Source: CAVWDU01 sp963753815 (GTDB lineage Bacteria; Pseudomonadota; Gammaproteobacteria; Pseudomonadales; Halieaceae). Taken from it: a DNA stretch of 64,000 nucleotides. The stretch covers positions 1,302,001 through 1,366,000 of the forward strand of contig CAVWDU010000003.1 of the NCBI GenBank assembly GCA_963753815.1, given 5' to 3'. The first letter of the stretch is position 1, and each line of letters opens with the position of its first letter. A program made the position numbers and the translations under genes. Under the pieces are notes generated by a model. That model saw only the letters and a program-made list of their open reading frames with translations, was not told the DNA's origin and searched no databases. Of the stretch, positions 25,976-34,562 are shown piece by piece.

Positions 25976-26674
25976 GTGAACAATACCCCCGACAACACCT
26001 CCCCACGGCGCCATATCCGCAGCTACGTGCTGCGCACCGGGCGCATGACAGCCGCCCAGTCGAGGGCATTCGAGCGGGGCTGGCAGCGGTGGGGGCTCGA
26101 TTACGACGACGGCCCGGTGATGTTCGAGCGGGTGTTTGGCAGGCGGGCACCACTGGTCCTCGAGATCGGCTTCGGGATGGGTCATTCATTGCTGGCGATG
26201 GCCCGCGCGACGCCCGAGGCTGATTTTATCGGTATCGAGGTCCATACGCCCGGTGTTGGCCGCCTGTTCCGCGCGCTCGAGGACGAGGGACTGAGTAACA
26301 TCCGCGTTTTCCGGCACGATGCGGTGGAAGTGATCAGGGATTGTATTCCCGGACAATGCCTTGACCGGGTGCAGATTTTTTTTCCCGACCCCTGGCATAA
26401 GAAGCGCCATCACAAGCGGCGACTGATCCAGCCCGCATTCGTGGCCGCCCTGGCTGACCGGCTGAAGCCGGGTGGCCTGCTGCATCTCGCCACCGACTGG
26501 GAACCCTATGCCGGGCAGATGATGGAGGTGCTGTCCGCGAGCGCCGACTTCGTCAACAGTATCGGCGCTGGTGAGTATGCACCGAGGCCGGAGACACGAC
26601 CGCTCACGCGATTCGAGCAGCGCGGTCAGCGCCTCGGGCACGGTGTATGGGACCTGATGTTTACTCGTCGCTGA
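25976..26674 (+). CDS. trmB: tRNA (guanine(46)-N(7))-methyltransferase
   Basis: TrmB makes m7G46 in tRNA variable loops. The GTG at 25976 gives 232 residues, close to the E. coli 239, and starts just before the conserved RRHIRSYVLRTGRMT segment. The SAM-binding motif LEIGFGMGHSLLAMA lies near residue 62 and the catalytic FPDPWHKKRHHKRR near 137. The gene ends within the end of the convergent hemW, with 14 bp shared. Confidence 0.93.
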   Translation: MNNTPDNTSPRRHIRSYVLRTGRMTAAQSRAFERGWQRWGLDYDDGPVMFERVFGRRAPLVLEIGFGMGHSLLAMARATPEADFIGIEVHTPGVGRLFRALEDEGLSNIRVFRHDAVEVIRDCIPGQCLDRVQIFFPDPWHKKRHHKRRLIQPAFVAALADRLKPGGLLHLATDWEPYAGQMMEVLSASADFVNSIGAGEYAPRPETRPLTRFEQRGQRLGHGVWDLMFTRR

Positions 26675-27860
26675 GCCCGTCGTCCGCGGCGTCGGGGAGG
26701 AAGCGGCCGATGACGGTATCGAGGAACCGCGCACCGGTAGCCGTGGTGTGGATGCGGTTTCCGTCCTGTTGCAGCAGGCCCTCTTCCACCAGGCACCCCA
26801 GCTCGGGCTGGAGGTCGGCGAGCGAAAGTCCGGTCGTGCGCCACAGCTGTGACGTCGTGAACCCGCGCTGCAGACGCAGCGCATACAGCATGAACTCGGC
26901 GCGCAGCTCCTCCCCGCTCACCCGCCACCAGCGCGCCCCGTGGCCGCGAGGCGGCGCCATGTAACGATCGGGCTGACGCCGTTTGCGGAAGCGGCGCACG
27001 GCGCCGTCCAGGCCGGTCACCTTGCCGTGAGCGCCCGCACCGATGGCGAGATAATCACCGAATTGCCAGTAGTTCAGGTTGTGCCTGCACTCTCGCCCCG
27101 GCGCACTGAAGGCGGATACTTCATAATGCTGCAGGCCGGCGTCGGCCAGCAGGCACTCGCCCGCGTCCTGGATCGCGGCCAGCTGGTCTTCCTCCGGTAG
27201 CGATGGCGGGCGTTTGTAATACGCTGTATTGGGTTCGATCGTGAGCTGGTACCAGGACAGGTGTGGCGGGTCGAATGCCAGCGCCTGCTCCAGGTCCCGC
27301 GCCGCCTGCTCAGCGGTCTGCCCCGGCAGGCCGTGCATCAGGTCGATATTGAAATTGATGAAGCCGGCTTCGTGGATCATTGCGAGGGCATCGAGCGCCT
27401 GGCGGCTGTCGTGCACCCGCCCCAGTGCCTGCAGTGCGCTATCGCGGAAGCTTTGCACGCCCAGTGAAATTCGGTTGATGCCGGCATCCCGGTAGGCGGC
27501 GAAACGCTGCGACTCTGCGCTGCCGGGGTTGGCCTCCATGGTGGCTTCCAGGCTCGGGGCAAGCGTCACCCGGTCTGCAATTCCGCCCATCAGCCTGGCG
27601 ATCGCCGCGGTCGAGAACAGGCTGGGCGTGCCGCCACCGATAAACAGGGTATCGACGACGCGTCCGCCCAACCAGCGAGCCTGTGATGCCAGGTCGTCCA
27701 GCAAACAGTCGACATAGGCGGCTTCGGGCAGCGCACGGGCTTCGTGTGAGTTGAAGTCACAGTAGGGGCACTTGCGCTCACACCATGGCAGGTGAACATA
27801 CAGGCCCAGTGGTGGCAACACCGCGTTCAGCGGGCTGCTAGCCGCGCCGACGGAGTGCAT
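26661..27860 (-). CDS. hemW: Radical SAM family heme chaperone HemW
   Basis: HemW is related to coproporphyrinogen dehydrogenase but acts as a heme chaperone. From the ATG at 27860 it is 399 residues. The radical SAM cluster motif CERKCPYC (C-x3-C-x2-C) is followed by DFNSH, as in HemW and unlike HemN, which has an extra cysteine. IGGGTPSLF and NPGS/LGVQSF motifs follow. An alternative GTG at 27821 would start right at the conserved LPPLGLYVHLPW. The upstream frame runs inside rdgB and is not needed. Its stop overlaps the trmB end by 14 bp. Confidence 0.93.
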   Translation of the reverse strand: MHSVGAASSPLNAVLPPLGLYVHLPWCERKCPYCDFNSHEARALPEAAYVDCLLDDLASQARWLGGRVVDTLFIGGGTPSLFSTAAIARLMGGIADRVTLAPSLEATMEANPGSAESQRFAAYRDAGINRISLGVQSFRDSALQALGRVHDSRQALDALAMIHEAGFINFNIDLMHGLPGQTAEQAARDLEQALAFDPPHLSWYQLTIEPNTAYYKRPPSLPEEDQLAAIQDAGECLLADAGLQHYEVSAFSAPGRECRHNLNYWQFGDYLAIGAGAHGKVTGLDGAVRRFRKRRQPDRYMAPPRGHGARWWRVSGEELRAEFMLYALRLQRGFTTSQLWRTTGLSLADLQPELGCLVEEGLLQQDGNRIHTTATGARFLDTVIGRFLPDAADDGLSDE

Positions 27861-28446
27861 CGAGCAGCTGGGCGCTGGCCCGCGCCCGGTGGCTGATGCG
27901 GTTCTTGACCTCGGGGTCCAGCTCGGCGGCGCTGCACTGCTGCTCGGCCAGGAAAAACAGCGGGTCATAGCCGAAGCCCCCCTCGCCGCGCGGCTCGGTC
28001 AGGATCAGGCCCTCCCATTGCGCGTGGCAGATCAGTGGTACGGGGTCCTCGGCATGCCTGAGGTAGACCAGCACGCATTGGTAGCGGGCGCTGCGCTGTG
28101 GGCCCGGCAGGTCGCCGAGCTCCTGCAGCAGGCGCTCATTGTTGCCGGCGTCGCCGCGGCCCGAGTAGCGTGCCGAGTGGATACCGGGCCGCCCCTGCAG
28201 GTAATCGACCTCCAGCCCCGAATCGTCAGCGATGCTGGGCAAGCCGGTATGGGCCGCGGCGGCGCGGGCCTTGATCAGCGCGTTCTCCACGAAGGTCAGC
28301 CCGGTCTCCGCCACTTCAGGCACGGCGAAATCACCCTGGCATCTCAGTTCGACGTCCAGTGGCGACAGCACCCGCTGCAATTCTCGCAACTTGCCCTGGT
28401 TGCCGCTGGCGAGCACCACGGTCTGCTGCTCCGGCAGCGCGCTCAA
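27838..28446 (-). CDS. rdgB: XTP/dITP pyrophosphatase RdgB
   Basis: RdgB hydrolyses deaminated purine nucleotides (dITP, XTP) to keep them out of DNA. The 202-residue protein has VVLASGNQGKLRELQ near the start and the IADDSGLEVDYLQGRPGIHSARYSG catalytic region near residues 68-93. The start is a TTG overlapping the DUF4426 stop (TTGA), and its end overlaps hemW, all signs of translational coupling. Confidence 0.95.
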   Translation of the reverse strand: MSALPEQQTVVLASGNQGKLRELQRVLSPLDVELRCQGDFAVPEVAETGLTFVENALIKARAAAAHTGLPSIADDSGLEVDYLQGRPGIHSARYSGRGDAGNNERLLQELGDLPGPQRSARYQCVLVYLRHAEDPVPLICHAQWEGLILTEPRGEGGFGYDPLFFLAEQQCSAAELDPEVKNRISHRARASAQLLDALRRRG

Positions 28447-29015
28447 TTGATGTACACCTGGTGGTTGAACTTGAAGCGGTAGGAGCGCCTGGCTCCCTCC
28501 GGTTTGAAATCAATTTCAAAAAAGCGCCACTCCTCGTCGATAAATTTGAACTCGGCGATGTAGTAGATCGCGGGGCCCTCGCGTATTTCCCTGAACACCA
28601 GCGGCTGGTTCTGTATCAGGTCCCAGGTCTTGCCCTCGAGCTCCATTGCCAGAGGCGGTGTGGCGGCACCCGAAGCGTCTGTGCCCTCCCCGTGTTCGCG
28701 TACCGCAAGGTTGAGAATGGCGCGTTTCTTGCCGCGGGTGATATTGTAGGCTGCGGCGGTCTCCGGTTGCAGAAAGGTCGTGTTGACGACGCTGTAGTGA
28801 AGCTCATACGGTCCGAAGCGTTCTGATTGCTGGGCCTGTGTGGCGGTGGCACAGAGCAGACAGGCCATGTAGAGGAACGATCGCCATAGCTCACCGATGC
28901 CTGGAATCCCCGGCGATAAAACGCGGCGCACGCGACGGTTCAGGAGGCCTTTGAGCGGACCTCTTCTGCCATACCGGGCCGGCCGGGGTATTTTCAACAG
29001 GTTGCTGAAGGTCAT
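28443..29015 (-). CDS. DUF4426 domain exported protein
   Basis: This gene lies between metW and rdgB, the usual place of DUF4426 proteins. The ATG at 29015 overlaps the metW stop (ATGA), which favours it, giving 190 residues; it adds a long basic N-region before the hydrophobic signal core SFLYMACLLCATATQA (about residues 46-61). An internal start nearer the signal core would give a more typical signal peptide, so the start is uncertain. The mature part contains ELHYSVVNTTFLQPETAAAYNI, the domain signature. Function unknown. Confidence 0.8.
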   Translation of the reverse strand: MTFSNLLKIPRPARYGRRGPLKGLLNRRVRRVLSPGIPGIGELWRSFLYMACLLCATATQAQQSERFGPYELHYSVVNTTFLQPETAAAYNITRGKKRAILNLAVREHGEGTDASGAATPPLAMELEGKTWDLIQNQPLVFREIREGPAIYYIAEFKFIDEEWRFFEIDFKPEGARRSYRFKFNHQVYIN

Positions 29016-29623
29016 GCTGACTCCCGCTGCGGTGCTCTCGTGATCAAATAAATGGCGGTGGAGGCGAAAAGGTTGGGCCACAGTCCGGCCAGGGTGGTCC
29101 GGCCGCCATCGTTGCCGACCACGTCCCGTTCCAGGATCTGAATCTTCCGCTCGGCGCAGAGTGCCTCGAAGTCCCGCACGGTACAGAAGTGGATGTTGGG
29201 CGTATCGTACCAGTGGTAGGGCATGAACCGTGACACCGGCATGCGCCCACGCGCACCCAGGTAAAAGCGACACCGCCAGTGCCCGAAGTTCGGGAACGTT
29301 ACAATACACTGTCGGCCGATGCGGAGCATTTCTTCGAGTACTTTGTCGGGATAGTGAACAGCCTGTAGTGCGTGTGCCATCACCACGGTGTCGAAGCTCT
29401 GGCCCCGAAAGTTGGCGAGCCCGCGGTCCATGTCCTGCTCGACGATGTCGAGCCCGCGGGATATGGCCCGCGTGATCTGCTCCGGGTCGATTTCCAGTCC
29501 GATACCACGTACCTGCCGATTTTCGCGCAGTTGCTGCAGAAATTCGCCGTCACCGCAGCCGAGGTCCAGCACCCGGCTGGCCGGGGAAATCCAGCGCTGG
29601 ATATGAGTGAGATCGGTACGCAT
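29012..29623 (-). CDS. metW: Methionine biosynthesis protein MetW
   Basis: MetW is a class I SAM-methyltransferase-like partner of MetX, needed for its activity in several proteobacteria. The 203-residue protein has VLDLGCGDGEFLQQL (near residue 19), the DMDRGL segment, VVMAHALQAVHYPDKVL and FPNFGHWRCR motifs typical of MetW. It overlaps metX by one base and DUF4426 by four, so the three are coupled. Confidence 0.95.
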   Translation of the reverse strand: MRTDLTHIQRWISPASRVLDLGCGDGEFLQQLRENRQVRGIGLEIDPEQITRAISRGLDIVEQDMDRGLANFRGQSFDTVVMAHALQAVHYPDKVLEEMLRIGRQCIVTFPNFGHWRCRFYLGARGRMPVSRFMPYHWYDTPNIHFCTVRDFEALCAERKIQILERDVVGNDGGRTTLAGLWPNLFASTAIYLITRAPQRESA

Positions 29624-30756
29624 CAGGCCCCGTGCACCCGCTGCATATAGGCGGACAATACATCCAGGTAGCGGGGGATGGGCAACAGGAATGCGTCGTG
29701 TCCCTCATCGGCCTTGATTTCCGCATAGGTGACCGGGCGGTCGGCCGCCAGCAGCGCGTCGACGATCTCCCGGGATCTCGCCGGTGAGAAGCGCCAGTCT
29801 GTAGAGAATGACAACACCAGGAACTGGCACTGGCTGCGGCGGAAGGCCAGCACTGGATCGTTGTCGTGTTCGCGTGCCAGGTCGAAGTAGTCCAGGGCGC
29901 GAGTCATCAGTATGTAGGTGTTGGCGTCGAAGTTTCCGGAAAACTGGCTGCCCTGGTAGCGCAGATAACTTTCGACCTGGAACTCGACGCTACCGATCGC
30001 CCCCTGCTCAAGTGAACCAGAGCGAAGATTGCGCCCGAACCGGTTCGCCATGGCGTCGTCGGAAAGATAGGTGATGTGACCCACCATCCTCGCCAGTGCC
30101 AGGCCATCGTCTGGATTCCGGCCCTGTTCCTGGTACCGGCCGTCGGCAAAGCTCGGGTCGGACATAATGGCCTTTCTGGCGATCTCGTTGAAGGCGATAT
30201 TCTGGGCACTCAGCTTCATTGCCGCCGCGATCACCACGCAGTGGCGTACGCGTTCCGGGTAGAGTAGCGACCACCGCATTGCCTGCATCCCGCCGAGGCT
30301 GCCACCGATAACGGCGGCCCAGCACGCCACCCCCAGGTAGTCGGCGAGCCGCGCCTGGCAGTTGACCCAATCCTGTACCCGCATCACCGGGAAGTCCGGT
30401 CCCCAGGGCCGACCGGTTTCAGGATTGATGGATTTGGGTCCGGTGGATCCGTGGCAGCCCCCCAGGTTGTTCAGGCTGACGATGAAAAAGCGATCGCTGT
30501 CTATCGGCTTGCCCGGACCGATGCATTCGTTCCACCAACCCGGCCGTTTGTCATCCGGGCTGTGATAGCCGGCCGCGTGATGATGGCCGCTGAGTGCGTG
30601 GCAGACGAGAATCGCATTGGTCCGCTGGTCATTGAGTGTGCCGTAGGTTTCGTACACCAGCTCGTAGCCCGCCAGCTCCCGGCCGCACGCCAGTGGCAGT
30701 GGTTCTTCGAAGACCGCGCGCTGCGGCGATACCAGCCCGATGGAATCGGTTTGCAC
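29623..30756 (-). CDS. metX: Homoserine O-acyltransferase MetX (probably succinyl-specific)
   Basis: MetX acylates homoserine in methionine biosynthesis. The 377-residue alpha/beta hydrolase has the nucleophile serine in VIGGSLGGMQAM (near residue 150), the CHALSGHHHAAG oxyanion region (near 50) and the DEGHDAFLLP motif carrying the catalytic histidine near 350. Proteobacterial MetX paired with MetW is generally the succinyltransferase, but acetyl-CoA use cannot be excluded from sequence alone. The start is a GTG, 22 bp after the yggT stop. Confidence 0.93.
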   Translation of the reverse strand: MQTDSIGLVSPQRAVFEEPLPLACGRELAGYELVYETYGTLNDQRTNAILVCHALSGHHHAAGYHSPDDKRPGWWNECIGPGKPIDSDRFFIVSLNNLGGCHGSTGPKSINPETGRPWGPDFPVMRVQDWVNCQARLADYLGVACWAAVIGGSLGGMQAMRWSLLYPERVRHCVVIAAAMKLSAQNIAFNEIARKAIMSDPSFADGRYQEQGRNPDDGLALARMVGHITYLSDDAMANRFGRNLRSGSLEQGAIGSVEFQVESYLRYQGSQFSGNFDANTYILMTRALDYFDLAREHDNDPVLAFRRSQCQFLVLSFSTDWRFSPARSREIVDALLAADRPVTYAEIKADEGHDAFLLPIPRYLDVLSAYMQRVHGA

Positions 30757-30778
30757 GGGTGCCGTGACCGCCGAGGAT

Positions 30779-31366
30779 TCAGATACCGATGACCAGTGCG
30801 GGGTGCAGGCCCACCGACGCGCTCATGTGGCGCAGCGCGATCTGGACGATATTGATCAGGATGAAGACGAGAATGGGCGAAAAATCCAGACCTCCCATGG
30901 CCGGCAGGATCTGTCTCACCGGCGCCATCACCGGTTCGGTGATCTGATGGAGCAGGTAGAGTGCGGGATGAGAACTGCCCGGGGCTACCCAGCTCAGGAT
31001 GATGGTCGCCAGCAAGGCGAAGAAGTAAATATTGACCAGCAGCCCGACGACGCCCAACACGCCCCAGATAAAAAGGGTCACGATGTTGGGCGGGGTGAGT
31101 CCATTGAGCAGCATCAGGACGGCAATGGCCAACATCTGGAGGACGAGTGCGATCACCAGCGCGGCGATATCCAGGCCGCCGAAGCCGGGTATTATGCGTC
31201 GCAGAGGCAGCAATACCGGGTTGGTTATCTTCACCAGGAACTGGCTGATGGGGTTGTAGAAATCAGCGCGGACCAGCTGCAGGAGAAAGCGCAGCAGCAT
31301 GGCTACCAGATAAAGACTCAGCACGGTCTGCAACAGGTAGACGAAGATCTCGTTGATAGCACTCAT
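30779..31366 (-). CDS. yggT: YggT family membrane protein
   Basis: The 195-residue protein from ATG 31366 has two repeats of the YggT domain, each with two transmembrane helices around a PxLxPLRxIxPxxGGxD motif: PVLLPLRRIIPGFGGLD near residue 50 and APVRQILPAMGGLDFSPI near 150. YggT proteins have been linked to osmotic shock response and SepF/Z-ring-type functions, but the activity is not defined. It lies between proC and metX as in Pseudomonas. Confidence 0.92.
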   Translation of the reverse strand: MSAINEIFVYLLQTVLSLYLVAMLLRFLLQLVRADFYNPISQFLVKITNPVLLPLRRIIPGFGGLDIAALVIALVLQMLAIAVLMLLNGLTPPNIVTLFIWGVLGVVGLLVNIYFFALLATIILSWVAPGSSHPALYLLHQITEPVMAPVRQILPAMGGLDFSPILVFILINIVQIALRHMSASVGLHPALVIGI

Positions 31367-31385
31367 TCGGGTTCCTATCGGTAAC

Positions 31386-31409
31386 GGTTTGACGGTTTGA
31401 CGGTTTGAC
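31386..31409. repeat. 8-bp tandem repeat (GGTTTGAC)x3
   Basis: Three perfect copies of GGTTTGAC plus a partial fourth lie between yggT and proC. The repeat is in the 89 bp spacer upstream of the yggT start and might vary in copy number. No function is evident. Confidence 0.8.
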
Positions 31410-31455
31410 GGTTGATGGTTGCGCTGGAATGGGTGGGCGGCGCTGTCTGCCACAG

Positions 31456-32277
31456 TCATCCGAATTCACGTGCCATTTCAGCCGCCCGTCGTGCCGCCGC
31501 GCGCATCGCGCGGTCGACGACTTCGGGCAGTTGATCCTGCTCGAAACTCTGCAGTGCACGTTCGGTAGTGCCGCCGGGACTGGTCACGCGGCGGCGCAAC
31601 TCGGGGAGCTCAACACCGCTTTCGGCTGCCATCCTCGCCGCCCCCATCGCTGTCTGCAGGGTCATCGAACGGGCGGTTTCCGGGTCCAGGCCGAGCGCGC
31701 AACCCGCCGCGATCATCGATTCCATGAAACGGAAAAAGTAGGCTGGGCCGCTGCCTGACAACGCGGTGACGGCATCGAGTGCCGCCTCGGTATCAACCCA
31801 GCAGCAGATGCCGACCGCGGACAGAATCGCCTCTGCCTCGTCGCGCTGGGCTGCTGTAACCTCGGGGCTGGCAAACAACGCACTGGCACCGCATCCGAGT
31901 AGTGCCGGCGTGTTGGGCATGCAGCGTACGACGGCCGTGCCCGCCGGCAGGCGGGACTGGATGCTATCGATAGTCAGTCCGGCGGCGATGGACAGGATGA
32001 GGGTCTCGCCCGGGATGACGGTGTCACAGATACTCTCCAGCGCCGCTGTCATAACCTGGGGTTTCACGGCGAGCACCACCACGCCGGCACCTGCCGCCGC
32101 CGCCACGTTGTCCTCGTAAACCGCGACGGGCGCCATGGATGTCAGTTTTTCACGGCTCGCCAGGTGTGGGTCTGCGGCAGCGATGGCTGTCGCCGGGTGC
32201 CCGCTGGCAACCAGTCCGCCTATGATGCTGCCCGCCATGTTGCCGGCGCCGATGAATGCAATCTGAGGAGTTGTCAC
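31456..32277 (-). CDS. proC: Pyrroline-5-carboxylate reductase
   Basis: ProC makes proline from pyrroline-5-carboxylate with NAD(P)H. The GTG at 32277 gives 273 residues (E. coli 269) and places the Rossmann motif IAFIGAGNMAGSIIGGL at the N-terminus. The family motif ALSGSGPAYFFRFMES lies near residue 165 and the C-terminal VTSPGGTTERAL near 230. A longer frame upstream has no similarity. A 234 bp gap separates it from yggS upstream. Confidence 0.95.
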   Translation of the reverse strand: MTTPQIAFIGAGNMAGSIIGGLVASGHPATAIAAADPHLASREKLTSMAPVAVYEDNVAAAAGAGVVVLAVKPQVMTAALESICDTVIPGETLILSIAAGLTIDSIQSRLPAGTAVVRCMPNTPALLGCGASALFASPEVTAAQRDEAEAILSAVGICCWVDTEAALDAVTALSGSGPAYFFRFMESMIAAGCALGLDPETARSMTLQTAMGAARMAAESGVELPELRRRVTSPGGTTERALQSFEQDQLPEVVDRAMRAAARRAAEMAREFG

Positions 32278-32511
32278 CTGCGGCTTCCCTGTTATCGCCC
32301 TGCGTCTGTCGCCTCCAGGCGGCGCCCTGCCCCGCCCTGCGGATGCCAGTGCCCGCGGGGCGCGGAGTGTGCGGCCAGTATACACGGCGGTCTATGCTAA
32401 AAGCACCCGTCCGGGCGCTTGGCCCCGGGCTGCTGTGATCGCTCGTCGCCGGCCATCGCTTGGGAATCTCGTCCCCGGTGGATTGCGGTCAGACAGCGGC
32501 GGGTGAACCGG

Positions 32512-33219
32512 CTACTGTCGCTTTCCGAACAGGTCCGTGCCTACCCGCACCAGTGTCGAACCTTCGATAATGGCCGCCTCGAGATCACCGGACATGCCCA
32601 TCGACAGCGTGTCGAGCGCCTGCCCCGCGGCGGCAGGCGGAAGGTGTGCATTCAACTCGTCGAGCAGTTCCCGCAGCGCTGCAAATGCGCGACGTTGCTC
32701 ACGTTCGTCGGTCGCGGCCGCGGGAATGGCCATCAGGCCGCGCAGCTGCAGGCGCGGCAACGACAGTACCGCCTCCGCGAGTGCTTGGAGCTGTTTCGGC
32801 TCGACGCCTGACTTGCTGTCTTCACCCGAGATATTGACCTGCAGACAGACCTGCAGGGGGGGCATTTCCGGCGGCCGCTGCTCGCTCAGCCGGCGGGCGA
32901 TTTTCTGCCTGTCGATGCTGTGAACCCAGTGAAAGTGAGTGGCAATGGCCTGCGTCTTGTTGGATTGTATGGGCCCGATGAAATGCCAGCTCAGGTCGAG
33001 GTCAGCCAGCGCCGATATCTTTTCCAACGCCTCCTGCACGTAGTTCTCGCCGAAGGCCGTCAGCCCGCATGCGTGTGCGATGCGGATGTCTTCCGCGGGC
33101 CGGGTTTTGCTGACGGCTAAAACTGTGATTTCCTCGGGTCTTTTCTGGATTTTTTCTGCGGCCAGACTTACCCTCCGGTGAAGTTTGGCGATGTTTGCGG
33201 GAATGTCGGCTTGGTTCAT
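32512..33219 (-). CDS. yggS: YggS/YBL036C family pyridoxal-phosphate homeostasis protein
   Basis: This protein binds PLP without known catalysis and helps maintain B6 and amino-acid balance. The 235-residue sequence has the PLP lysine motif AVSKTRP near residue 36, FGENYVQEALEKI near 56, WHFIGPIQSNKTQAI near 80 and SMGMSGDLEAAI near 205. It is divergent from pilT and heads the proC-yggT-metXW operon. Confidence 0.95.
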   Translation of the reverse strand: MNQADIPANIAKLHRRVSLAAEKIQKRPEEITVLAVSKTRPAEDIRIAHACGLTAFGENYVQEALEKISALADLDLSWHFIGPIQSNKTQAIATHFHWVHSIDRQKIARRLSEQRPPEMPPLQVCLQVNISGEDSKSGVEPKQLQALAEAVLSLPRLQLRGLMAIPAAATDEREQRRAFAALRELLDELNAHLPPAAAGQALDTLSMGMSGDLEAAIIEGSTLVRVGTDLFGKRQ

Positions 33220-33430
33220 GGCCCCGCATGTTAGCCGTTACTGACCGTAAGGGCGAGCCCGCTCGAATGCGACCGAGCAGGGGCCACGGCACAGCTCGGC
33301 GTCCCGCAGGTTTAACCGCGGTGGCTGATTGAGCGCCGCGAGTGCGTCACGCAGGCCGGTGGCCGGAATGAGCGGCGCTCGATAACAGTTTGATGATATC
33401 GGCCGTAGAAGCCGAACAGGGGAGTGAGAG

Positions 33431-34465
33431 ATGGATATCACAGAGTTGCTGGCCTTCAGTGCCAAGCAGGGCGCCTCGGACCTGCACCTTTCCTCGGGGC
33501 TGCCACCCATGATCCGTGTCGACGGGGATATTCGGCGTATCAACCTGCCGCCGATGGAACACAAGCAGGTGCACGAGCTTATCTACGACATCATGAACGA
33601 TAAGCAGCGCAAGGACTACGAGGAATTCCTGGAGACAGATTTCTCCTTCGAGGTCCCGGGCGTGGCGCGTTTTCGGGTGAATGCGTTCAACCAGAACCGC
33701 GGTGCCGGCGGCGTTTTTCGAACCATTCCGTCGAAAGTGCTGAGCATGGATGATCTCGGGATGGGTCAGGTATTTCGCGATATCTCCATGATGCCCAGGG
33801 GGCTGGTGCTGGTTACCGGACCCACCGGTTCCGGCAAATCGACGACCCTGGCGGCGATGATGGATTTCGTCAATGACAACAAATACGAACACATATTGAC
33901 CATCGAGGACCCGATCGAATTCGTTCACGAGAGCAAGAAGTGTCTCGTCAACCAGCGCGAGGTTCACCGCGACACACACGGGTTTGCAGAGGCGCTGCGT
34001 TCGGCACTGCGGGAGGACCCGGACATCATCCTGGTGGGCGAAATGCGCGATCTCGAAACCATTCGCCTGGCATTGACCGCGGCCGAGACCGGGCACCTCG
34101 TATTCGGCACGCTGCACACGACATCGGCGGCGAAAACCATCGACCGGGTTGTCGATGTCTTTCCCGCTGCTGAAAAAGCCATGGTGCGATCGATGTTGTC
34201 TGAATCGTTGCAGGCTGTGGTGTCCCAGACCCTGATGAAACGCGCGAACGGGGGCCGGGTTGCGGCCCACGAGATCATGCGGGGCACGCCTGCGATCCGC
34301 AACCTGATTCGCGAAGACAAGGTCGCGCAGATGTATTCGGCCATCCAGACCGGGCAGGCCGTAGGTATGCAGACGATGGACCAGTGCCTGCAGGAACTGG
34401 TGGAGAAGCGGACCATCACCCGGGATGTGGCCAAGGAAAAAGCCCGGGCGCCGGAGAATTTCTAG
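33431..34465 (+). CDS. pilT: Twitching motility ATPase PilT
   Basis: PilT is the hexameric motor that retracts type IV pili. The 344-residue protein has GGAGTGAGAG ahead of the ATG. The N-terminal PAS-like domain contains GASDLHLSSGLPPMIRVDG; the Walker A GPTGSGKSTTLA lies near residue 132, the Asp box and Walker B ALREDPDIILVGEMRD near 195, and the retraction motif HEIMRGTPAIRNLIRE (AIRNLIRE) near 285. pilU follows on the same strand. Confidence 0.97.
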   Translation: MDITELLAFSAKQGASDLHLSSGLPPMIRVDGDIRRINLPPMEHKQVHELIYDIMNDKQRKDYEEFLETDFSFEVPGVARFRVNAFNQNRGAGGVFRTIPSKVLSMDDLGMGQVFRDISMMPRGLVLVTGPTGSGKSTTLAAMMDFVNDNKYEHILTIEDPIEFVHESKKCLVNQREVHRDTHGFAEALRSALREDPDIILVGEMRDLETIRLALTAAETGHLVFGTLHTTSAAKTIDRVVDVFPAAEKAMVRSMLSESLQAVVSQTLMKRANGGRVAAHEIMRGTPAIRNLIREDKVAQMYSAIQTGQAVGMQTMDQCLQELVEKRTITRDVAKEKARAPENF

Positions 34466-34562
34466 CATTGCCGGCCAGCTTTATCCGCGGGCCTATCTGC
34501 CCGGCCGGGGCTGCGCGGTCAACAATAACAACAGCGGCAGCGGCCGCGGGGACGAAGCCAAC

